Of a DNA stretch of 10,426 nucleotides, positions 1 through 6,394 are shown piece by piece. This DNA comes from SIG440 sp045579055 (GTDB lineage Bacteria; Bacillota; Clostridia; Monoglobales; Monoglobaceae): the NCBI GenBank assembly GCA_045579055.1, contig JAZNLK010000142.1, forward strand, positions 1 to 10,426, given 5' to 3'. The translations under genes were made by a program, and so were the position numbers. The first letter of the stretch is position 1, and every line of letters starts with the position of its first letter. The notes below the pieces were generated by a model that was not told the DNA's origin, did no database searches, and saw only the letters and a program-made list of their open reading frames with translations.

Positions 1-28
1 CCCAACATTTGAAAAAGAACCAGATAGT

Positions 29-65
29 TTGAGGGAGTATCTTAGAAGATAAGACACTCCCTCAA
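29..65 (-). terminator. Hairpin terminator after the 310-aa gene
   Basis: A 10-bp perfect stem (29-38 with 56-65, core TTGAGGGAGT) continues after one A-C mismatch into a further 5-bp stem (40-44 with 50-54) and a 5-nt loop. It begins 5 bp beyond the stop codon at 71-73 of the minus-strand gene, the right place for an intrinsic terminator. On the minus strand the hairpin is followed by AAACTATCTGG and only then by a T-rich stretch, so the U-tract is poor. It may instead be a 3' stabilising hairpin. Confidence 0.55.
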
Positions 66-70
66 TGGAT

Positions 71-1003
71 TTAATTTTTGAAAAATCTATATTCTGCAGC
101 ACCATTTTCAGCATTATATGAAATTAACTCAAAATCATATCCGCTCTCTTTAGCAATAACGCTATTTACCGTTCTGGTGTCTTCAATATACCACTGTGAC
201 GGTTCATATCCGGCAGACTTCATATATGTCACGCCCGGACATTCAGAAACAACAACACGAAGTTCATTGTCTGTGAGCGTGCACTTCACATTGTCAGGTG
301 CTTTTTCAATTGCATAAATATTTTCGATGTGTGCTTTCATTTCAGAAAGACCATTTTCCTTAATTTTTGCTACCAGAGGACTAAAATATGCCTTTGCAAA
401 TCTCGTGAGATAATCAACAACTGCATCATCTCCGTATTTTTCACCAACATATCTGAGTCCGCGTTCGCCCGAAATGTGAAAATCACGATGGAAATATTCG
501 TTGTCAGATGCCTTCACATCCATAACAAGTTTTTCTCCCTTACAATCTGCCGGTATAAACTTTGGATCAATCTTATAGCGTTCATAACATCTTGCTTCAT
601 CAACATGATCCATATCAATCACATCAACTGAAATCCCATATTTTATCAACTGTCTTGCATAAAGAAGTGCACAGTGACCGCAGTAGTCATGATAGGGCTC
701 CATATGTTCAAGTGAGTTGAGCATACCTCTTGAGGGGCACTTTCTCAAATCAATACTGAAGGTTCCTTCCTTTTCATCAAGCTCCATTCTAAAATCACAA
801 GCTTCTTCATTGAGTGATTTTGACCAGTAAGCCCAACAACCACGAAGACCCTTTCCTTCAACTTCTTTTCCCAAAAGGTCTGCAACGTATGTATCGGAAA
901 TATATTCCCAATATCTCACTACCTCGTCATGACCGCCTTTTTCCTCTTCAAGATACTTGAAAAGTTCACTGTAAACAGGGATAAATTCTGTACATGAAAT
1001 CAT
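71..1003 (-). CDS. Uncharacterised cysteine-rich two-part protein
   Basis: This 310-residue protein of unknown function has no signal peptide or membrane segment, so it is probably cytoplasmic. The N-terminal half carries several cysteines (about C56, C70, C89, C108, C111, C139, C154), with a C-x2-C pair in a segment rich in His, Tyr and Cys (residues 104-111, YHDYCGHC), which suggests a metal or redox site. Near residues 170-181 is an E-Y-F-H-R-D-F-H run. The C-terminal part (about 235-310) looks like a small alpha/beta domain ending in a GAAEYRFF motif. That tail loosely recalls the L-2-amino-thiazoline-4-carboxylic acid hydrolase family, but the resemblance is too weak for a name. It is the last gene of the minus-strand train, about 28 bp after the 438-residue ceramidase-like gene, with an AAGGAG-type ribosome binding site before the ATG. 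Co-transcription suggests a role in the same pathway. Confidence 0.85.
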   Translation of the reverse strand: MISCTEFIPVYSELFKYLEEEKGGHDEVVRYWEYISDTYVADLLGKEVEGKGLRGCWAYWSKSLNEEACDFRMELDEKEGTFSIDLRKCPSRGMLNSLEHMEPYHDYCGHCALLYARQLIKYGISVDVIDMDHVDEARCYERYKIDPKFIPADCKGEKLVMDVKASDNEYFHRDFHISGERGLRYVGEKYGDDAVVDYLTRFAKAYFSPLVAKIKENGLSEMKAHIENIYAIEKAPDNVKCTLTDNELRVVVSECPGVTYMKSAGYEPSQWYIEDTRTVNSVIAKESGYDFELISYNAENGAAEYRFFKN

Positions 1004-1031
1004 AAATCCTTTTCTCCTTTATGTATAAATA

Positions 1032-2348
1032 CTATTTTATATTATATAATAATTCGACCATGCTGTCAACCAAAATATCATCCGCACCCGCTCTGACAAC
1101 CGAGCTTCTGGCTTCATAACCTCCTGCACCTATAACCTCTGTTGTGGGAAAATAGATTTCTCCGCCATCAGTCAATGCACAAACAATTGTTGTATCAAAA
1201 GGTGATTCGGATATTGTGCGTTTTCCAATTTCAGCAAAGGGTTCACCGGGAAAACCAGCTATTGCAATATTACCAATTCGAATCGCTGAGATATTAAACT
1301 CAAATTTTTCAGGACCGTTTTCCAAATCAAGAATACGCAAAGCTTCCGCAACAATTGTTGTTACCCCTGCACCATCATCCTCGATTTCATCATCACGCTC
1401 GGCACGGTGAAGTTCAACAATTCTTCTTGCTTCATCTAAACGGTGATTTTCCTGATTTGTGGGAACATAAATTTTTTGAGTTCCGAATGAAATTTTTTCA
1501 ACAGGAACTTCTTCCGCCTTGTCACACACCTGCAAAACCGCACCTGCGAGAGCACGCCCCATATGCTGGGCATGATAAAATCCCTTTCGTTTCCAATCCC
1601 ATCTAACATCAACATGGTTTATATCGCCTTCACATCCCTGAAGGAACAGACACACGGTATCATTAAAAACATTTTCAATAGTTTCTTTCATCACACCGGG
1701 AAAATCAGCACTCAAAATATCTCCACCGATTGTATCAGCGTGAACACCGAAATTCACAATAAAAATGTCTTCTGCATCTTCACGTGTTATTTTAACAAGT
1801 GTTACTTTTTCATTTGGTTCTGCAATGGCATGAAGAATATCATGGTTTCCAACACCGGGATTTGTTCGCACACTTCCATCTTTCATTCTGAAAATACGAC
1901 AAAACGCAATATCTTTGCAAATATTTTCTGCAACAAAAAATCTTGCATCACTCAAATCATCAATGGCAAAATAAGCCGCATCTCTGATATTTTGCATCAA
2001 CAATTCATCGTACGCTTTGTTACTCTCTGCTCCTGATATAATATCAAAACCAACAATAGGACCTGTGTGAGTATGTGAACAGTTGATGATAATTGACTCA
2101 ATGGGAATACTGCAATATTTTGAAATCATTTTTTTGCAGTCATCAAGCCACCACTGATTCTTCAAGCCACATAAATCAAGTGTGATAATAACAGCTTTAT
2201 TGTTGTTTGCATCTTCAAATGCCACTGCTGTTGCATACAATTCATCATGAACCCCGCTTGCATAACGAGGTTCAAAATACCCGGATAATGGGGTTCCAAG
2301 TGGTGGTGTTATGCAAACTCTTGCAAATCCTGCTTTAACTTTACTCAT
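1032..2348 (-). CDS. Neutral/alkaline ceramidase-domain hydrolase, paralog A
   Basis: This 438-residue protein belongs to the neutral/alkaline non-lysosomal ceramidase N-terminal-domain family (PF04734 type), the third gene of a tandem trio. Seen in the sequence: the opening G-F-A-R-V-C-I-T-P-P-L-G-T-P motif, NCSHTHTGP at 89-97 (His92/His94), FGVHAD with His203, FPGEP with Glu369, and GGEIYFP with Tyr399. In known neutral ceramidases equivalent His, His, Glu and Tyr residues bind the catalytic zinc. The nucleophile motif GDVSPN of true ceramidases is here GDINH (241-245), with Asn in place of Ser, so the reaction is probably different. It is 12 residues shorter than its two siblings because of a shortened loop just after that motif. 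There is no signal peptide, unlike secreted ceramidases. An ATG with GGAGG 8 bp upstream fixes the start. The 100-bp gap upstream holds possible promoters, so it may be expressed partly on its own. Confidence 0.9.
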   Translation of the reverse strand: MSKVKAGFARVCITPPLGTPLSGYFEPRYASGVHDELYATAVAFEDANNNKAVIITLDLCGLKNQWWLDDCKKMISKYCSIPIESIIINCSHTHTGPIVGFDIISGAESNKAYDELLMQNIRDAAYFAIDDLSDARFFVAENICKDIAFCRIFRMKDGSVRTNPGVGNHDILHAIAEPNEKVTLVKITREDAEDIFIVNFGVHADTIGGDILSADFPGVMKETIENVFNDTVCLFLQGCEGDINHVDVRWDWKRKGFYHAQHMGRALAGAVLQVCDKAEEVPVEKISFGTQKIYVPTNQENHRLDEARRIVELHRAERDDEIEDDGAGVTTIVAEALRILDLENGPEKFEFNISAIRIGNIAIAGFPGEPFAEIGKRTISESPFDTTIVCALTDGGEIYFPTTEVIGAGGYEARSSVVRAGADDILVDSMVELLYNIK

Positions 2349-2379
2349 ATTTATATCCTCCGTTTTAAAGTATATAAAT

Positions 2380-2435
2380 ATTTTACAACAGTTTTTTTAA
2401 TTTGTCAGTATAATATCTTGACTTATTTTTGTAAA
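2380..2435 (-). promoter_or_regulatory. Two candidate tandem internal promoters
   Basis: In the 100-bp gap before paralog A there are two sigma-A-like pairs on the minus strand. The proximal one is CTGACA (2403-2408), 17 bp, TAAAAT (2380-2385). The distal one is TTTACA (2430-2435), 17 bp, TATACT (2407-2412). Each hexamer differs from consensus at one base and both spacers are ideal. No terminator hairpin was seen after the stop of the preceding gene, so read-through may also occur. The gap is very AT-rich, so chance matches are possible. Confidence 0.4.
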
Positions 2436-2448
2436 AAATCAAAATATA

Positions 2449-3801
2449 TTACATCTCCTTGACTTCTTTCAAAAGTTCAAGCATACCGTTTACAGCAATA
2501 TCATCAACACCTTTTTTAAGCTTTGACGACCTTGATTCATATCCACCTTCATCATAAGCACGGCTTGTGGGGATGTATGAATCTCCGCCATTTGTAAGAC
2601 AGCAGAAAATAGTTGTATCAAAAGGCGAACCTTCATATACTCTGTTTGCAATTTCGGTAAAAGGCTCACATGGAATTCCAGCGAACGCTATATCACCTAT
2701 TTTAATCGCAGAAAGTGTAAATTCATAATATTCGGGACCGTTTTCCAGTTCAACAATTCTCACGGCTTCAGAAACTACTGTTGTAAGCTCCATAGCCTTA
2801 TAAGGAAGTTCCTCATCCCTTCCTTCTTCGTGAATCTTCACTATTCTTTTCGCTTCTTCAAATCTGGAATTATCTTGGTTTGAAGGACAAACAATTGTCT
2901 TGCTTGAGAACTTTATGTCATCGACATCCACTTCTTCAGCCTTATCACAAATCTGAAGAACTGCTCCGGCAATAACTCTGCCCATATGCATTGAATGTTC
3001 ATAGCCTCTGGGACAACCGTCAAATGTTGGATGAAGTCCGTTTCTTTCTCCCTTGGTTGGATGAGGGTTGATGTGGTTTACATCGCCCTGAGGTGCAAGC
3101 AGGAAAACACACTTGGTGTCAGGAATTGCATCTTCAATTGTTGAACATACAAAACCGGGATAGTCTGCACTTATGTATTCGCCACCAATTACGTCAGGAT
3201 GAACACCAAAATTCACAATAAAAATGTCATCGGCATCTTCTCTGACAATTTTGACGAGCTTCACTGTTTCGTTTGGTTCACCAAGTGCGTGGTCAATATT
3301 GGGATTATCAACACCAGGGTTTGTCTGAACACTTCCGTCTTTCATTCTGAAACGACGAACAAAGGAAATCCTTTTTGCTTCGCCCTCAGCCACATAAAAT
3401 TTTGAGTCACAAACATCATCAAGAGCCATCTTTGCCGCATCTCGCATCTGAATTCCAATAAATTCATCATAGAAAGGCGAACTTTCCAAATCAGATGCAA
3501 TATCAACACCAACCAAAGGACCTGTGTGGGTGTGTGAACAGTTTATAAATACCGAATCCATGGGAATACCACAGAAATCTGCAATAATCTTTCTGTAAAC
3601 ATCACTCTGTGTTGCCGAGAACAGAAGTGTATCAACACCCAAAACAACTGCTTTTTCTTCGCCGTTGTCAAAAGCAACAGCAGAAACATAAAGGTCATCA
3701 AGAACACCTTTTATGTAACGTGCTTCATAATATCCCGACATAGCAATACCAAGGGGTGGTGTTATGCAAAGTCTTCCGAAACCTGTTTTTATTTTACTCA
3801 T
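2449..3801 (-). CDS. Neutral/alkaline ceramidase-domain hydrolase, paralog B
   Basis: This 450-residue protein is the middle member of three tandem ceramidase-domain (PF04734 type) paralogs. By hand count it matches paralog C at about 75 of the first 100 residues, and the two are the same length, so these two arose from the more recent duplication. Zinc-site residues are kept: NCSHTHTGP at 87-95, FGVHPD with His201, and Tyr409 in the GGDSYIP motif. The motif around the presumed zinc-ligand Glu379 reads IPCEP rather than the IPGEP/FPGEP of its siblings, so a Gly is replaced by Cys beside a metal ligand. As in the others, the catalytic-Ser position is Asn (GDVNHINP). There is no signal peptide, so it should be cytoplasmic. 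The start ATG has AGGAGG 5 bp upstream. A 17-bp hairpin sits just upstream, between it and paralog C, and may set the relative level of the two messages. Confidence 0.9.
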   Translation of the reverse strand: MSKIKTGFGRLCITPPLGIAMSGYYEARYIKGVLDDLYVSAVAFDNGEEKAVVLGVDTLLFSATQSDVYRKIIADFCGIPMDSVFINCSHTHTGPLVGVDIASDLESSPFYDEFIGIQMRDAAKMALDDVCDSKFYVAEGEAKRISFVRRFRMKDGSVQTNPGVDNPNIDHALGEPNETVKLVKIVREDADDIFIVNFGVHPDVIGGEYISADYPGFVCSTIEDAIPDTKCVFLLAPQGDVNHINPHPTKGERNGLHPTFDGCPRGYEHSMHMGRVIAGAVLQICDKAEEVDVDDIKFSSKTIVCPSNQDNSRFEEAKRIVKIHEEGRDEELPYKAMELTTVVSEAVRIVELENGPEYYEFTLSAIKIGDIAFAGIPCEPFTEIANRVYEGSPFDTTIFCCLTNGGDSYIPTSRAYDEGGYESRSSKLKKGVDDIAVNGMLELLKEVKEM

Positions 3802-3842
3802 AATTGCCTCCTAAAAACACATACATTTTCATAAAAAGAGTA

Positions 3843-3882
3843 TACACCAAATATCAAAAATAACCTTTTGATATTTGGTGTA
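3843..3882 (-). terminator. Perfect 17-bp inverted repeat between paralogs
   Basis: Arms at 3843-3859 and 3866-3882 (TACACCAAATATCAAAA and its reverse complement) pair perfectly around a 6-nt loop. It lies about 20 bp after the stop of paralog C and about 40 bp before the start of paralog B. On the minus strand it is followed by TACTC and a short T-run, so it could act as a partial terminator or attenuator within the operon. The AT-rich stem makes it weaker than a classical terminator; an mRNA-processing or protein-binding site is the alternative. Confidence 0.55.
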
Positions 3883-3904
3883 ATTATTATTTTACTTAAA
3901 GTAT

Positions 3905-5257
3905 TTACATTGATTTTACTTCTTTGAGAAGAGCAACCGTACCTTCAACAACAATATTGTCAGCACCCTTTTTGAGGTATGAAGATCTTGCTTCATAGCC
4001 GCCCTCTTCGTATGCCTGACTTGTGGGGAAGTATGAATCACCACCATTTGTAAGACAGCATAGAATGGTTGTTTCAAAGGGAGAATCAGCGTAAATTCTG
4101 TTCGCAATTTCTGTGAAGGGTTCACCGGGAATACCTGCAAAAGCCACATCACCGATTTTTATTGCTGAAAGTGTGAAAGAATATGAATCGGGACCTTTTT
4201 CAAGGTTGACAATTCTTGTGGCTTCAGCAACAACAGTTGTCAGTTCCATTGCCTTGTAAGGAAGCTCTTCGTCTCTTCCTTCTTCGTGAATCTTAACGAT
4301 TTTCTTTGCTTCTTCAAGCTTGTCATTTGCTTGATTTGAGGGACAAACAATTGTTTTGCTTGAGAACTTGATTTCATCAGCTTCGATTTCTTCAGCTTTG
4401 TCACAAATTTGGAGCACGGCACCTGCAATAACTCTGCCCATATGCATTGCATGTTCATAACCTCTGGGGCAACCGTCAAATGTGTCGTGCAAGCCGTTTG
4501 ACTCGCCTTTTGTGGGATTGGGGTTGATGTGGTTAACATCACCCTGAGGAGCAAGCAGGAACATACATTTTGAATTGGGAATTGCATCCTCAATTGTTGT
4601 GCACACAAAGCCGGGGTAATCAGCACTTATGTATTCATCACCGATAACATCGGGATGCACACCAAAGTTAACGATATAAATATCTTCAGCATCGTCTCTT
4701 TCAATTTTAATGAGCTTTACTGTTTCGTTTGGTTCACCAAGTGCGTGGTCGATATTGGGGTTTCCAACACCTGGGTTTGTCTGAACACTACCATCTTTCA
4801 TTCTGAAACGGCGGATAAATGAAATCTTCTTTGCTTCTCCTTCAGCGGTATAGAATGTCGAATCGCATACATCTTCCAAGGCAAGCTTTGCGGCATCTCT
4901 CATCTGAATTCCGATAAATTCATCATAAAGAGCCGAGCCCTGAATATCTGATGCAAAGTCAGCACCAACCATAGGTCCTGTATGTGTGTGTGAACAGTTT
5001 ATGAAAATTGCTTCTACAGGAAGATCACAGAAATCTGCGATAATCTTTCTGTAAGCATCACACTGCTTCGCTGATAACATCAGAGTATCAACAGCAAGAA
5101 CGACTGTTTTTGCTGTTCCGTCGTCAAAGGCAACCGCTGTTGCATAAAGGTCATCAAGAACGCCTTTTGTGTATCTTTCTTCATAATAACCCGAAATGGG
5201 AGTGCCCAACGGGGGTGTAATACAAAGTCTTCCAAAACCTGTTTTAATTTTGCTCAT
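3905..5257 (-). CDS. Neutral/alkaline ceramidase-domain hydrolase, paralog C
   Basis: This 450-residue protein is the promoter-proximal member of the ceramidase-domain trio. Key residues by position: His90/His92 in NCSHTHTGP (87-95), His201 in FGVHPD, Glu379 in IPGEP, Tyr409 in GGDSYFP, the presumed zinc site; and GDVNHINP (239-246), where neutral ceramidases have GDVSPN with the nucleophilic Ser. Family membership is clear; the substrate is not, and an amide or ester hydrolase acting on a small cytoplasmic compound is as likely as a ceramidase. The frame stays open upstream to a TTG at 5272, but the GGAGG at 5266-5270 lies inside that extension and is 8 bp from the ATG at 5257. That ATG also gives the same MSKIKTGFGR start and length as paralog B, so it is chosen here. 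The gene follows the AraC regulator by 22 bp and is very probably co-transcribed with it. Confidence 0.92.
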   Translation of the reverse strand: MSKIKTGFGRLCITPPLGTPISGYYEERYTKGVLDDLYATAVAFDDGTAKTVVLAVDTLMLSAKQCDAYRKIIADFCDLPVEAIFINCSHTHTGPMVGADFASDIQGSALYDEFIGIQMRDAAKLALEDVCDSTFYTAEGEAKKISFIRRFRMKDGSVQTNPGVGNPNIDHALGEPNETVKLIKIERDDAEDIYIVNFGVHPDVIGDEYISADYPGFVCTTIEDAIPNSKCMFLLAPQGDVNHINPNPTKGESNGLHDTFDGCPRGYEHAMHMGRVIAGAVLQICDKAEEIEADEIKFSSKTIVCPSNQANDKLEEAKKIVKIHEEGRDEELPYKAMELTTVVAEATRIVNLEKGPDSYSFTLSAIKIGDVAFAGIPGEPFTEIANRIYADSPFETTILCCLTNGGDSYFPTSQAYEEGGYEARSSYLKKGADNIVVEGTVALLKEVKSM

Positions 5258-5265
5258 AATCATTT

Positions 5266-5270
5266 CCTCC
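5266..5270 (-). promoter_or_regulatory. Ribosome binding site fixing the paralog C start
   Basis: GGAGG on the minus strand is 8 nt from ATG 5257 and only 2 nt from the in-frame ATG at 5263. The longer reading from TTG 5272 would place it inside the coding sequence. It therefore supports the shorter 450-residue protein. Confidence 0.8.
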
Positions 5271-5279
5271 AAAATGTAT

Positions 5280-6191
5280 TTATTTTTTATCGGCAGTTTT
5301 CTGCATTCTCTTTCGATATTCCGTGGGAAGGCAATTATACTGCTTTTTGAAATAGATATAAAACCCTTTTATGGAATTATAACCTATTTGTGATGCAATT
5401 TCAAGTATTGTCATATCGGTATTTTCAAGAAGTTCAACAGCAACTTTCATACGCATCTTCGCAACAAGCTCACGGTAAGTACATCCAAAATATTGCTGAA
5501 TTATGCGACTGGCCTGCCTGGTGCTCAAAAATAGCTTGTCAGCAATGTAGTTAAGCGAAATATCTTGACTATATGATGTGAAAATTATTTGCTGAAGCTT
5601 GTACATCCGAATCATATTGCTGTCGGAAATTGTATTTTTCGTAAGCGGTTGAACCTTTGGCGGATTAAGAAACTCAAGAATATTGACAGCAAGCTCGTGA
5701 AAATGTGCACTTAGCAGAACTTCATCACCTTGCATAATGTCAACAACAATTTTTTTCAGTATATCTCTGAGCGAAAAACTGTTGCTGATAACTGTACATT
5801 TTTCGGCAAATGCACTTTTCAAAGCGTCATAAAGCGAAAAATTAGTTTTTAGTGAGTTCTTTTCCATCAGGAAGTTAAAGTTATATCTGGCAGTTCCCGG
5901 ATTAATCATAATCGTTTTGTGATTTGTTCCGGGAGAAATCACAATCAAATCATCTTTTGAAAATTCCTTGTCTTCGTTTTCGAATTTAATTGTGAACTTT
6001 CCGTTATTGACATAAAACAGCTCATAATATGTATGGAAGTGAAGTTGGTCATACTTCTTTTTTGACACAGGAACAACACCGACACGATCTGTTCCCACAT
6101 CCGAAAGAACAGTAAATTTCGCATTACCGATGTGAAAGGTAAATTCTTTGAAAGAATCAATTTTGTTTTCCTGAAGCCCTGTATGTTCCAA
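5280..6191 (-). CDS. AraC-family transcriptional regulator with cupin sensor
   Basis: This DNA-binding regulator has about 303 residues. The N-terminal half (to about residue 110) looks like a cupin ligand-binding domain, with an L-H-F-H-T-Y-Y-E motif near residue 50 and the strand-turn pattern ending V-I-S-P-G-T-N-H, as in AraC proteins that sense sugars or related small molecules. The C-terminal ~100 residues contain the two helix-turn-helix units of the AraC/XylS type: the first with I-A-D-K-L-F-L-S-T-R-Q-A-S-R-I, the second with I-L-E-I-A-S-Q-I-G-Y-N-S-I-K-G-F-Y-I-Y-F-K. Start choice: the first in-frame GTG (6200) is itself part of the Shine-Dalgarno sequence, so the TTG at 6191, correctly spaced behind AAAGAGGTGAG, is preferred. 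It heads the operon of ceramidase-like genes and is divergent from the lyase gene, so it probably regulates both and itself. Confidence 0.92.
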   Translation of the reverse strand: MEHTGLQENKIDSFKEFTFHIGNAKFTVLSDVGTDRVGVVPVSKKKYDQLHFHTYYELFYVNNGKFTIKFENEDKEFSKDDLIVISPGTNHKTIMINPGTARYNFNFLMEKNSLKTNFSLYDALKSAFAEKCTVISNSFSLRDILKKIVVDIMQGDEVLLSAHFHELAVNILEFLNPPKVQPLTKNTISDSNMIRMYKLQQIIFTSYSQDISLNYIADKLFLSTRQASRIIQQYFGCTYRELVAKMRMKVAVELLENTDMTILEIASQIGYNSIKGFYIYFKKQYNCLPTEYRKRMQKTADKK

Positions 6192-6195
6192 ATTG

Positions 6196-6206
6196 CTCAC
6201 CTCTTT
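6196..6206 (-). promoter_or_regulatory. Strong ribosome binding site for the AraC gene
   Basis: AAAGAGGTGAG on the minus strand closely matches the anti-Shine-Dalgarno complement. The AGGTG core ends 6 nt before TTG 6191. The possible GTG start at 6200 lies inside this element and so cannot use it. Confidence 0.65.
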
Positions 6207-6237
6207 GAACTAACATTTTGCTCTATTTTGATTTTAA

Positions 6238-6243
6238 ATTATA
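6238..6243 (-). promoter_or_regulatory. Minus-strand -10 element for the AraC operon
   Basis: A perfect TATAAT on the minus strand sits about 47 bp before the TTG start. The expected -35 position (around 6260-6266) is only a T-run on that strand. TTGAC occurs twice nearby, 8 bp apart (6246-6250 and 6255-6259 on the plus strand as GTCAA), too close to the -10 to act as a -35. A good -10 with a weak -35 fits an activator-dependent promoter. Confidence 0.5.
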
Positions 6244-6286
6244 CTCGTCAAAAAGTCAACAAAAAAATACAAAAAAGCTTGTACTC

Positions 6287-6337
6287 AAGTGACATATAAT
6301 GCAATTCGTGTCCTATTTTACATAGACATTGTCACTT
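6287..6337. promoter_or_regulatory. Inverted repeat in the divergent promoter region
   Basis: AAGTGACA at 6287-6294 is matched by its reverse complement TGTCACTT at 6330-6337, centres 43 bp apart, about four helical turns. The first arm directly abuts the plus-strand TATAAT (6295-6300); the second overlaps the TTGTCA -35 candidate (6329-6334). The site is a plausible binding region for the adjacent AraC regulator, with looping possible. This assignment is inferred from position only. Confidence 0.4.
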
Positions 6338-6357
6338 ATTTGTTGTTTAATATATAT
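6295..6357 (+). promoter_or_regulatory. Candidate promoters for the lyase gene
   Basis: Two candidates were seen. One has a perfect TATAAT at 6295-6300 with no recognisable -35 at 16-18 bp, suggesting activator dependence and a leader of about 90 nt. The other has TTGTCA at 6329-6334, 16 bp, TATATA at 6351-6356, with a leader of about 30 nt. The sequence does not decide between them. Confidence 0.45.
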
Positions 6358-6394
6358 GATAAATAAATTTTTATCAAGGAAAGGTGATTTTATC

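Noticed and set aside
71..1003. Naming the protein an L-2-amino-thiazoline-4-carboxylate hydrolase
   Set aside because: Only the C-terminal tail gives a faint resemblance, and family-defining residues could not be confirmed by eye.
1563..2036. 157-residue plus-strand open frame
   Set aside because: It lies wholly inside the well-supported minus-strand ceramidase-domain gene, is rich in Cys, His, Asn and Phe as expected for an antisense shadow, and has no ribosome binding site.
4240..4626. 128-residue minus-strand open frame inside paralog C
   Set aside because: It is an out-of-frame shadow on the same strand as a gene with clear family motifs; its translation shows no domain pattern.
2449..5257. 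Mobile-element origin of the duplicated genes
   Set aside because: No transposase, terminal inverted repeats or target-site duplications flank the copies. Simple tandem duplication and divergence explains them.
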